NCBI GenBank assembly: GCA_907164885.2
Contig: OU015503.1
Location: forward strand, 124,161,056 to 124,225,055
Origin: Dolomedes plantarius
Lineage: Eukaryota > Arthropoda > Arachnida > Araneae > Dolomedidae
Length of the DNA: 64,000 nucleotides
Direction: 5' to 3'
Positions 56,001 through 64,000 of the stretch are shown here, piece by piece. The translations under genes and the position numbers were made by a program. The notes under the pieces were generated by a model. The model searched no databases. It was not told the DNA's origin and saw only the letters and a list, made by a program, of their open reading frames with translations. Every line of letters starts with the position of its first letter. Positions within the stretch are counted from its first letter, which is position 1.

Positions 56001-58719
56001 CTAAGGTAGAAGTTGATGTAGTGCACAGTGTCTCGCAGCCAAGCAGATCAATCGTAAACATTACCTAACAACATCTACCAGACTGGTTACACACAAAACA
56101 CATTGATTAACAAAAACAATTATACGGACTACATTAAACTATTATACAGAATTATTTCGAAGGTACGATTCACTTGTAATAAATATGAACTATCATATGT
56201 GCGTCGCAAGCCGAAGGCAAAATACGTGGAATATCATAGAGCAAATTAGTGTTCGAAGTCGGGGTCAAGGTCAAGACAGTTCGTTTCGCAACGGACCTGG
56301 CTAGAAACTATAAGAAAGTTCTGCCTTAAATCTCGGACGGTAAGGATAAATAAAACATGTAGATGGGTTTCGAAAATAAAGAATGCCAAGAGGCAACAGA
56401 ATTTGGGGGGGGGGGGAGAATAATACGCGGTATCTGCGTAGATCAGATAAACTGACAAGGCAGATAGATACAAGTGCCACCGTTACCATAAAATCTTGTG
56501 GCAAAACGAGAACGAAAATGAACCTTGATGATGATAAATGCCTGCAGAAATAAAAAATTAAAATTTTAACGACTGTAGAAAACTGAGATGGAAAATGGTA
56601 CAACTACCGCCATCTATCGACAGAGCGAGAAACCCCGCGTTCTTTTATACTCGCTCATTTGACTGACTCGGCTGGACTTGCAAAGCCATCTGTTGACGCG
56701 GTCACCAAACGTCGCACTAATTATGCTGGTGCTGACTGATGTATAATATGAACAGTCTCATAGTATGATCAGTATTGTTATGCCCTAAGTACGCTGCATA
56801 CAAAGAGTATGAATTGGACAGACACAGTTTCTGATCTGATTAAATTCAGGAATTCGAATATGGTTTCAAAGAAATCTCCAGGACATAATTAAAAATGGTA
56901 GGATGTATGCTCTAGGTGTTATCTAGTTTCATAAACTACGAAAGGGTGGTATTCTGAAACAGCCAAATCTTTACAAATAAAAGAAGAGATTTTTATAATA
57001 TGTTCCTGGACAAACATGATAGACGCTTTAATGATTACAGAAATAGCCTCTCTGTTTTTGTAATTACAAGAACATAGCCAATAGTTTGCAAAACGGATAC
57101 TCTATACAAAGAGGACAGTTTTTTGTATGCATGTGAACCAGTTCTGTATTTCGCTTTGACCTGATGGTTTCAATAATTTGGCGCCTGGTTTTGAAAATAT
57201 TTCCGCAAAATACGTAGGGCCTTGTACATACATAATTTTAAAGTAAACGGCGGGGGTATTTAAATAGACCTACCTCTGGATACATGCGTCGTACAGGAAA
57301 TTCCTTCACATGCGTGTAAGTCTTTCCCGCAATCAGACCTTCTTCAGAATTGCAGTTCTCCCCGTCTTCTGTCGTCACTTCGGGGCAAACCAAACTGGAA
57401 CCGATATAGGGTACTTTCAAAATACCCATCACTCCCAAAGTTCGCATTTTGGCCGTACGGAAGTTTTCGTTAGGAGCTAAAAATTATAGAAGCATTTTAG
57501 GATTGCACATCTCACTCTGAATGAATACGCAAACAATTTGTATTTGTGTACAATGATCTAGTACATATAAAGACACATTTGATCCTAACAAAATGCGTGT
57601 AATAAAATTTTACCCATTGAAATGTTTCATCCTCTCGCATCACTACTTTTGTATCACTTGATAAGGCACTCGACTTCGCTAAAGCAAAGTGCATGTAAAT
57701 GTATGAAATAAAATTATCTTCCGTCATACCGTTTATATAAATACTGTACATTTTCTTTTATTGAGCTTTAGATTTCAATATGTGAGCCTTTGGAGATACT
57801 TTCGAGATTTTTGGCGACACATTTGGCACCTATTTCGGTATCCGCAGAATCAATCCGATTTCCCCGGGGTACTGTAGATCAGACCCTGATTTTCCATTAG
57901 GCTCGGTAGGCCCGGGTCTAGGGGCCCCCGAAATTTTTATTTTAAAAGAAAAAAAATTTCCAATTCAATTTTTTTTAATTTTACCTTTTTTAATAGCAAT
58001 TTTTTTTTTATATATCCTTTCAAATTAGATTGATTGGTTCATCATATGTATAGTTATATGTATAGTTCATCATATGTATGTTATAGTGTATATAAGGGAT
58101 TAATAAGTTTTTCAAGTGGATTAATGAGTTTTTAAGTAATTGCATTGTATTGGTGTTTTAATGATGAAGTTAATATGTTGTAATGCTTTTTGTTATTTGA
58201 TAATGTTCTAGGCTTCTACACTTCAAATAGCCAATTCTTGGTAAAATGGTACTTTCACAATAATTTATGATTATTTTTTTTGTGCGTCAATTGGAAATTT
58301 TACGCCCCCATCAGTATTAGAGGGGCCCCCATCCCGAGTTGTGCCTATAGACAAGAATCTTCTAAGTCGGGCCCTGGTGTAGATATCGAGATCTGGAAGT
58401 TTCCATTTGTAGAACAATTGACGATGTCGCCAAGGCTATAAAAGGTCGTCCAACTGGACTCCTGAAGCTTTAGTTTGTGTTACATATGAAGTCTTTCGTC
58501 GAATTTCGCTGCTTGTTATATTTGCAAGCTGTTTAGCTTTAAAAAGAAAATAGCCTTGTGACTCTGCTATGTGGAGTCGTCATTCATAAAACGTAATAGT
58601 ATAATACTTACTGAACGTTGTCCTCAAATAATAAGTATTTCCTCTGTAGAGCGTGCAGTTGTTACCACTGGGGCAGTCGGACACATCAACCTCGAAATTC
58701 GAGACTTTATTAGTTACTC
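49621..58719 (-). CDS. NPC2: NPC2-like ML-domain lipid-binding protein (4 visible exons, spliced)
   Basis: Exons at 58719-58612, 57476-57274, 53024-52933 and 49648-49621 join in frame into about 142 residues. Diagnostic ML/NPC2 features in order are VSDCPSGNNCTLYRGNTY (exon a), TPNENF and later NCNSEEGLIAGKTYTHVKEF with PVRRMYPE (exon b), and FFCYEIPVKIE (exon c). NPC2 proteins are small secreted beta-sandwich proteins that bind sterols or other lipids; arthropods have several, including the group 2 mite allergens and chemosensory members. Five of the usual six cysteines are visible; the sixth and the signal peptide should be in a 5' exon ending in one G of a Gly codon. I could not find it upstream in the window. 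The gene converges on the TSR gene. Confidence 0.87.
49742..49917. mobile_element. hAT-like MITE
   Basis: CAGTGCTTCTCAAA at the left, TTGAGAACCACTG at the right. Flanks TTCTAAAG and ATTTAAAG match at 6 of 8. It lies in the last intron of the NPC2-like gene. Confidence 0.68.
50184..50861 (-). mobile_element. Helitron-like element nested in a Tc1
   Basis: Minus strand: A|TCTGTCTATTCTAAAAAAAA ... GGGGCGAAGCCACTAG|T. An opposite-oriented copy lies at 59416-60075, with long shared stretches such as GGGCAATGTAACAGCTTCCA. Confidence 0.65.
51100..51840 (+). pseudogene. Tc1-like transposase remnant
   Basis: Peptides across frames: KTTATKLTVELNLHLHAPVS, WSDKSSFPLF (first catalytic region, mutated), SDMVWAAIS, VSQDDNALTHAVSP (second Asp) and PPQSPDFSIIETLWSV (Glu). 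Decay is advanced, with many stops. Confidence 0.7.
51954..52224. other. Microsatellite and unassigned intron
   Basis: (TA)n at 51958-51995; then a segment with CTGGAACACCTGGAGCAATT-type text of the kind seen in Helitron bodies, not delimited. Confidence 0.35.
52225..52806 (-). pseudogene. hAT transposase C-terminal remnant
   Basis: Minus strand from about 52563: ARVEEIELEIWDLPNDFLLE, DRKNFPNLNASNKIKSYFGS and TY followed by decayed ESLIFSNEYYKIKT. F-G-S-T-Y-x-C-E-x2-F-S is the hAT dimerisation signature; the Cys is lost here to a stop. A hAT-type end (CAGTGGTTCTCAAAACTGTG on the minus strand) lies at 52806. The other end and the catalytic part are missing. Confidence 0.6.
52933..53024 (-). 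CDS. NPC2: NPC2-like exon c, C-terminal strand of the ML domain
   Basis: This 92-nt exon has the acceptor TTGCAG. It reads ISIKARVEYRNARSLLGSRT then FFCYEIPVKI and GA. The sequence F-x-C-[WY]-E-I-P-V is the hallmark end of NPC2. The donor reads GA|GTAAGT. If the intron is kept the frame gives GAG TAA, ending the protein at a typical NPC2 length; if spliced, exon d adds a tail. Confidence 0.87.
53508..54292. mobile_element. GGGCCTGTTCAC MITE, copy D, split by a second MITE
   Basis: Left part starts GGGCCTGTTCACATAAAATC after TTA; the right part ends GGCGGATTCTATGTGA and lacks the last ~13 bases. A 621-bp element at 53559-54179 separates the arms. Confidence 0.78.
53559..54179. mobile_element. 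Tigger/pogo-like MITE with repeated CTATATATCGAA motifs
   Basis: CAGTCGAACCTCCATATATC and its complement at the ends, next to TA. CTATATATCGAA or close variants occur about four times in the left 130 bp and three times in the right 70 bp. Non-coding. Confidence 0.75.
54293..55427. other. Intron, no feature seen
   Basis: AT-rich; a frame at 54971-55222 has no family signature. Confidence 0.35.
55428..55597. mobile_element. GGGCCTGTTCAC MITE, copy E (170 bp)
   Basis: AGGCCTCTTCACACTGCGTC to GAACAGCCCC, with TTA duplicated on both sides (55425-55427, 55598-55600). Confidence 0.82.
55601..57273. other. Intron of the NPC2-like gene, no feature seen
   Basis: No delimited repeat; a G12 run lies near 56405. 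Confidence 0.35.
57274..57476 (-). CDS. NPC2: NPC2-like exon b
   Basis: This 203-nt exon has the acceptor TTTTTAG and the donor GTAGGT. It completes a Thr codon and reads PNENFRTAKMRTLGVMGILK, then VPYIGSSLVCPEV, then NCNSEEGLIAGKTYTHVKEF and PVRRMYPE. The cysteine pair, the G-x-x-Y-T and the final Y-P match the core of NPC2. It leaves in phase 0. Confidence 0.88.
57880..58376. mobile_element. hAT-like non-autonomous element
   Basis: CAGACCCTGATTTTCC and the complement of CAGGGCCCGACTTAG at the ends. Flanks CTGTAGAT (57872-57879) and GTGTAGAT (58377-58384) match at 7 of 8. Confidence 0.72.
58612..58719 (-). CDS. NPC2: NPC2-like exon a
   Basis: This 108-nt exon has its acceptor AG at 58721-58720 and its donor GTAAGT at 58611-58606. 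It starts with two bases completing a Gly codon, then VTNKVSNFEVDVSDCPSGNN and CTLYRGNTYYLRTTF, leaving one base. This is the N-terminal strand region of the ML domain, with the C-x5-C pair and the conserved G-x-x-Y. An N-C-T sequon is present. Confidence 0.87.
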
Positions 58720-58933
58720 CTAGATTAGAAACACAAAACGGAAACTTTCAGTTTTAATTTCATGAAACAGCAAAATGTTAAAATCATTGAATACAGACGA
58801 ACAACAACAACTTTTTGTTCAGTCTAGAAACTTCATATAAATATTTAGCCGATCATAGTGTAAAAGCTCTTATTTCAGGTATCTGCCAAAGTCAAAATGG
58901 CTGTTTTGGTGCAAAATTTCGAATTCATTTTTA

Positions 58934-59145
58934 AACGTAGGATTACGTTCCTCAATAACGGTCCTCCGGAGAGGAAAAAATTGTCCTGCGTCGCGAGTTA
59001 TAAGTTTGGCAGTGCGCCAAACCCAGTAGCAGTAAACAGTTAAACAGGAAAGTACCAAATCGAAGGGAAAAAAGATAAGTAAACGATAAGTAATCCTACG
59101 TTAATAACTCGCGGTAGTTTCGTTAGAGGTGACTACCTGAAATAT
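58934..59145. repeat. Dispersed repeat family (CGTAGGATTACGTT), copy 2
   Basis: Same layout as 14137-14475, without the inserted microsatellite: ACGTAGGATTACGTTCCTCA near the start, GTAATCCTACGTTAATAACT near the end, then CAGTTT-like GGTAGTTTCGTTAGA. Confidence 0.55.
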
Positions 59146-59415
59146 TTTTTTTAATTATTATTGCCCTCTTTCAAAGGCCAATCTTTTAGGATTGTAAAAC
59201 TGCTTTACTTTCATTCGCACGATCATTAGATGAGAACTTTTGACCAATTTAATAAACTGAAAGCGATATTAAAAGACCGGAGGAAACATCTTTCAATGCA
59301 TTTTCTAGAAAACTCCTGTTTCGGTGACTTTAGTAAACGAGAGAGTTAAAAAGTTTTCAATATATTTCAATGCTGCAATTTTGCAATAGGGTTTTACGTA
59401 TTACTAATTAAGTTT

Positions 59416-60075
59416 TCTCGCTATTCTAAAAAAAAGTAACTCCCGCTGCCGCTGTCAAAAGCTTGTCACGCTTTCTCCTCCGAAATCGGGTCGAGACCGA
59501 TACCAATAGATGCAGAAAATGTGGGGAACAAAGTAAGACATGTCTCATCTTCGTCGGACTTTAAGATTTTTTTTAATTTTATGTTTTGTGGGACAATATT
59601 GACTTTTTCATCTTCAGATTACGATAACTCGTAAAAAATTATCGTAGAATTTTGATCTTTTTACAATCTAAGACTACAGACATTTCTCTTTCAAACTGGA
59701 CCCCATTTGTTTAAAAATAATTTAAAACAGACTAATATTTTCATCCAAAAATGAAACACGGTTTTTCGAGAAATATCGTCCCCCATGTGGATGTCAAATC
59801 GATGCTCCTCGAGATTTTATCTTACAAAGAAAATATTGACACCATCTGGAAGCCGAAAGCTTTCTTATTCATATAAACCTCATGTCAAGTCTCTATCTTA
59901 AAATTTCGATTTTTAATTGAATTTTAAAGCTGATAATTCAACAGTGATGAAACGCCCTTCGCATTAAGGGTGGCAACAGTAAATGGATGGAAGCTGTTAC
60001 ATTGCCCGAGAATCACCCCTATGTATCTCGCTATTAGCAATAATAGAGGAGCGAGCCTAAGGGCGAAGCCCTTAG
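59416..60075 (+). mobile_element. Helitron-like element, second copy
   Basis: TCTCGCTATTCTAAAAAAAA ... GGGCGAAGCCCTTAG|T. It is opposite to 50184-50861; the terminal CTAG has changed to TTAG, so this is the older copy. Confidence 0.55.
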
Positions 60076-60519
60076 TGAACTAAAAACTAAGCTTTATGTG
60101 TTCATTGGATCATTTTACGGGTATCTGTACTTATAAAAGGATTTTTTTTTAAAAATCAGTGTTTTTTTTTTCCACTTTTTTTTGAGAGGGGGGGTATATT
60201 TCGGTGAGGGGGGGGGTATATTTTTGGAAATATTGTAAAACTTTTACTTCAGAACACAGGTAATTGTCACAGTAGTATATAGTGTAAAGGAAATTAAAAT
60301 ATTTGTCGTTGAATTGAGTCGCTGGCGTAAGCCCCCAGTTGTATAAAAAACGTATAAAAAAATTCCCACTATTTTAAAATGTTATGAAATGTTTACCAAA
60401 ATTATATTTATTTTGAGGATTTGATTTCACATTTGAACTAAAAATAGATGTATTGAATAAGTACTGTATATTTTTGAAAAAAGAACTCCAAACGTAGGCA
60501 GCCTTACAGAGTAAGGATC
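60076..60519. other. Upstream intron, G-rich runs only
   Basis: Two G8-G9 blocks each followed by TATATTT near 60188-60225; nothing else recognised. Confidence 0.35.
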
Positions 60520-60800
60520 ATAGGCGTAGCGTGGGGGGGGGGGGGGGGGGGCACGTGCCCCTGAACTTAACTTGAAATAAATTTAAATTTTAATAGAAGT
60601 TCAGTTAAAATCGGAAAACTGTAGAAAACTTTTAAGAAAGTTGATTTTATTGCTCTTTTTCAAGCTGTGAAACTGAAGATTCCGATTATGTCTTTAGCCT
60701 AAAAATAGTTTTTAACAATGATATGGTCCATAACAAAAATTCGATGCTATATTTTTTTCTCATTTTATATTTATTTTTCTCATTGTATAACTTTTGAATA
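60520..60800 (+). mobile_element. ATAGGCGTAGCG element, one-ended copy
   Basis: ATAGGCGTAGCG followed by a long G run, then homologous in reverse complement to 27831-28136 (shared GTGAAACTGAAGATTCCGAT). The other end is missing. Confidence 0.55.
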
Positions 60801-61215
60801 GGGTAAGTGTCCCAAATATCGCCTACCCTAACTTTTTTTCGACATTTCGTCCACTTTTTAGTTTGTGATTAGGCTGGAAACTCAAAGAGCATCCCTAAGA
60901 ACTATTTCCTTTGGTATCCCGAGATCAACCAGCTCCCAAACCAGTGCTAGTTTAAGTTATGTAGTTAAATTGGAAAAATTGAAATCTCCAGCAAACTCCA
61001 GAGCGGTTCCTAATATCGCCTACCAGACGAAATTAGGAGCACCTGTTAAAAGGCAAAGTCCTTCTGAGCAAGATTGAATGCTGGAGTTGCATGAGGGGAG
61101 AGGGGGGAGAAGAAGAAAAACTCAAATAATAAAAAAACAGAACAAAGAACAGAAAATTTACTGTGCAAAAAGTTAAATTGAAGTGATACCAATAATTTAA
61201 ACCTATTTTGGCCTC
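60801..61215. other. Unassigned, possible flank of the hAT element
   Basis: A plus-strand frame at 60865-61077 (MIRLETQRASLRTISFGIPR) might be a remnant of another transposase N-terminus, but I cannot place it. Confidence 0.25.
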
Positions 61216-63719
61216 TTAATCATTCAAACAGAAGGAACATATATATTTCCTGCGCTCTCCATTGGCTGCATCACAATATTTGTGGTTCACAATATTTGTG
61301 GAATTAAGATCTAACATAGGAGAGAATAGGCTCAAGTAATTCTTTACTCTGTTTAGCGCTGAAAACGACCGTTCTGCTGAGCAGTTTGACGCTGGTGTAC
61401 AGAACAGCATTCGGAGCGCAATTCCTACGTTTGGATAAATGTCCAAAAAGCCTTTTACCGATAAGTATTTGTATAGCTTCAGTGACGATAACTCCATAAC
61501 TTGATCATTCGACGACAAATGAGCTTGCAGGTGCAGACACTCGTTTTCCAAAGTCCTATCCAAATCCCCCGAATAAAAAGTGATAAGGTTTCTGGCTCCT
61601 TCACGGATGTCTTTAGATTCCAAACGATGTAGTTTCGTCAAACTTTTTACTTAACTCCTCATAAGAAGATCCGCGTCTCCGTAGTTCTGCAATTAGTCTA
61701 TCTATAATGACGTTAAAAAGGGTAACTCTGAATCTGTCCCTGCCAGAGAGTTCGGTCTCGTTTCCTTTTACTTCGTCGAACTGGACTTTACGCTTACGTT
61801 TCCTCTGCATGTCATACGCATAGCCATTTTCACCAAATTTTTCAATAACTTTCAACTCATAATGATCAAAGGTATCCTAGAACGCTTAAGAAAATGGGTT
61901 TCCTTAAGTGTTCTAGGTATGTTACCAAAGGCTGATACAGTTCTACGATCGTACCCAGGTCGATGTTAACAGATTGGAGAGATTTGCTTACTTTATTGAA
62001 CCTTTCCAAGATGTCATTCCAGAGAAGTGACAAAAAGCAAGTTTCCATCGAGTCTAATGAATTCAGAAGACCTGAAGCCTCAGAGCGCGTAGATGGTTTT
62101 TCATTTGCATCATTGGCAATTATCTGAAGAGCTGCCATGATCTCATCCCAGGAGCAACATAGACTTCGGCAGGCGTCAGCTCGAGCAAACCATCTTGTCT
62201 GAGAAAGACTCTTCATGACTGTTGAACTTGACTTCAGTTTCGACAGCAAAATTTCCCATCTGTGTGTTGATGCCGAAAAAAATTATACAATGACTGCAAA
62301 GTACCGAAGAAAGATACAGCAGCTTGACAAGACTCGGCCGCACAGGATCCAACAAGATTCAGTGAGTGAGCCGAACAGGGAACGAAATCTATCAGAGGGT
62401 TCACTTGTTTTATTCTCGCTTGAAGACCAGAATATACACCCGACATATTGCTAGCACTGTCGTAAGACTGCCCCCGGTAATCGGCGATATCCAAGTCGTG
62501 ATTTTTCAATGTCTCTAGGACGACTTTAGCCAGGTCTTCCGCTTTATGGCCACAATTTGGAATGAATTTCAAAAATCGTTCGACAGGACATCCGTCTTCA
62601 GAGACATATCTCACTATGAAAGAAAGTTGATCTACATGAGAAATGTCCGGAGTCCACAGAGATAGAGAAATATTTGGCATGTTTTATCTCAGTCACGATT
62701 GTATTTATTACCTTTTCTGCCATGATATTGATCATTTCATCGCACATTTTTGACGAAAGATATGATGTTGTGCCACTTCCTTTGTTACCGTGGCGTTTTA
62801 TGTGTAAGTCCAGAAAATGATCGAACTCAGCCAAAAGTTCTAGGGTCATAACATATTTCCCACTGTTTTTTTATCCAAATCTCTCATGGGAACCTCTAAA
62901 CGGCAATCCGCGTGCAGAAAGTGACTTCACAACAGCCACAATGCGCCTCAAAACCTCATGCCATTATTTTATTTCTTCTTCCGTTTGAAGAACAAGACTC
63001 TTGTCAACTCTACCGCCAGCATTCTTCCTAGCTAATAGTGTCGCAAGTGCTGACCTGTGTTCGTCCGAATTCTCACGTTCCTTCATTCTTTGAACTGCGT
63101 TTTTCCAGTCGTTGTACCCTTCATTAGCTAGCGACCCCAATTTCCCAAACATCTTACAAGGGGCGCAAAACACTGCACCCTTGCTCTTCTAAAATATGAG
63201 ACAAGGTCGAGGTAGTGATTCACCATTGCTTAATGTTCGGCTAAAAAGTGACAGCGATAGATACCTGGTTTTATCTGCGTACTGACGCCTTGAAGAAGAA
63301 AAGTCGGCATCAATATTTTGCTTCACGCCATTTTGAACAAGGTACTCCAATGTAACTTCTTCTAGCATCCACTCAGCAGGATCGTCACTTAAAGAAGAAT
63401 TAGATTCAGGATTTTCTAAAGAATCGTTTTTTGTAGCTATTACGGGGTTTTCAGAAATAATGTTTTCAGGTAGCTCGCTGCAGTCAGACACGTTTGTTGC
63501 CTGTTGACGGTCATCAACAGCATCACTGCAACTGCCACTGGCTAATGCACTAGTACTACTAGTACTAGGACTAAAGCCAGAACTAGGTCTAGACGTAGAC
63601 GAGACAAAAAATGTGTTCAACTTAGGAACATTACGAAGAAGCTCTTTTTCTTTTTCGAATTTTTCTTTATTCCGTTTTCTTTTCTGGAACCCGCTTAGTT
63701 TTTTATTGAAGTCAGACAT
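61216..63719 (-). pseudogene. hAT transposase (TTF-finger type), frameshifted
   Basis: The gene reads from Met at 63719 (MSDFNKKLSGFQKRKRNKEK) through a Ser-rich N-terminus. It continues with KTRYLSLSLFSRTLSNGESL, then after a shift KGAVFCAPCKMFGKLG (TTF-type zinc finger), LEFDHFLDLHIKRHGNKGSG-like, DEMINIMAEKVINTIVTEIK, DYRGQSYDSASNMSGVYSGL (catalytic region), VPCSAHSLNLVG, TRWFARADACRSL, and finally NCSAERSFSALNRVKNYLSL (hAT dimerisation). It ends CSFCLND-stop at 61216. About six frame changes break a coding region of roughly 830 codons. Overall similarity is to ZMYM1-like hAT proteins. Terminal repeats were not found. Confidence 0.85.
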
Positions 63720-64000
63720 CGCGACATCGGTAATTTCTATAACGAATATAAAAGGAGAGGGTCATTAAACAATAGTAACTTTGTTTAATTATTTGGAATA
63801 ATGTTTTTATGTTTCAATTTGTTGTTTATTTGTTCAAGACAATTTCGGTTTTCCTCAAATTTTCTCAATTCAAGAATTTTTCTCTTGGTTCAAGTAAATC
63901 TTTTTTCTGTGCATACTTACATATCGACATACAAGCATACGATTAATTTAATAAATGACAAAAATGTGAAAAGAAAATTGTAACCCGGCGTGACGTTGCG
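63720..64000. other. 5' flank of the hAT gene
   Basis: AT-rich with no recognised terminus; probably contains the untranslated 5' part of the hAT element. Confidence 0.3.

Overview
The window looks like animal nuclear DNA, most likely from an arthropod (a chelicerate is my guess, not proven). It is AT-rich, with long introns, GT-AG splice sites, large (TA)n tracts and dense DNA transposons. Two host genes are visible and they converge. No rRNA, intact tRNA gene, CRISPR array or prokaryotic operon was seen.

The first gene (+ strand, about 2.9-47.2 kb) encodes a secreted or extracellular protein built of thrombospondin type 1 repeats (TSR). Five exons each carry one TSR (2905-3078, 12549-12722, 18591-18776, 29632-29820, 33887-34039). 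A short exon (40929-40987) and a terminal exon (46734-46787) follow and end in a very acidic, tyrosine-rich tail. A poly(A) signal lies at 47210. The five TSR exons are bounded by phase 1 introns; the 5' part of the gene is outside the window. The second gene (- strand, 58719 down to 49621) is an NPC2/ML-domain lipid-binding protein: three core exons plus a tiny tail exon. Its signal-peptide exon was not found.

Everything else is intronic or intergenic and mostly transposons. There are Tc1/mariner elements at 3.7, 10.7, 21.8, 37.3, 38.8, 39.5, 47.7 and 50.1 kb, all broken. Tigger/pogo elements lie at 25.2, 32.0, 34.2 and 53.6 kb. hAT copies include a decayed autonomous one at 61.2-63.7 kb and many short ones with 8-bp target duplications. 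Helitron-like copies lie at 21.1, 24.0, 27.4, 35.6, 50.2 and 59.4 kb. There are also TTAA-flanked elements, a five-copy 170-bp MITE family, a LINE RNase H fragment and a tRNA-derived SINE with a perfect 12-bp duplication.

The most unusual structures are in the last intron of the TSR gene. One is a 3.3-kb element (41356-44665) with a 27-bp terminal inverted repeat and a perfect 8-bp target duplication, whose two arms carry tandem minisatellites in opposite orientation (Foldback/Galileo-like architecture). Next to it is a 233-bp satellite array made of two alternating ~117-bp halves (45049-46490). Elements are repeatedly nested in one another, which allows relative dating. Coordinates and splice junctions were read by eye; family names come from recognition of motifs, not from database searches.
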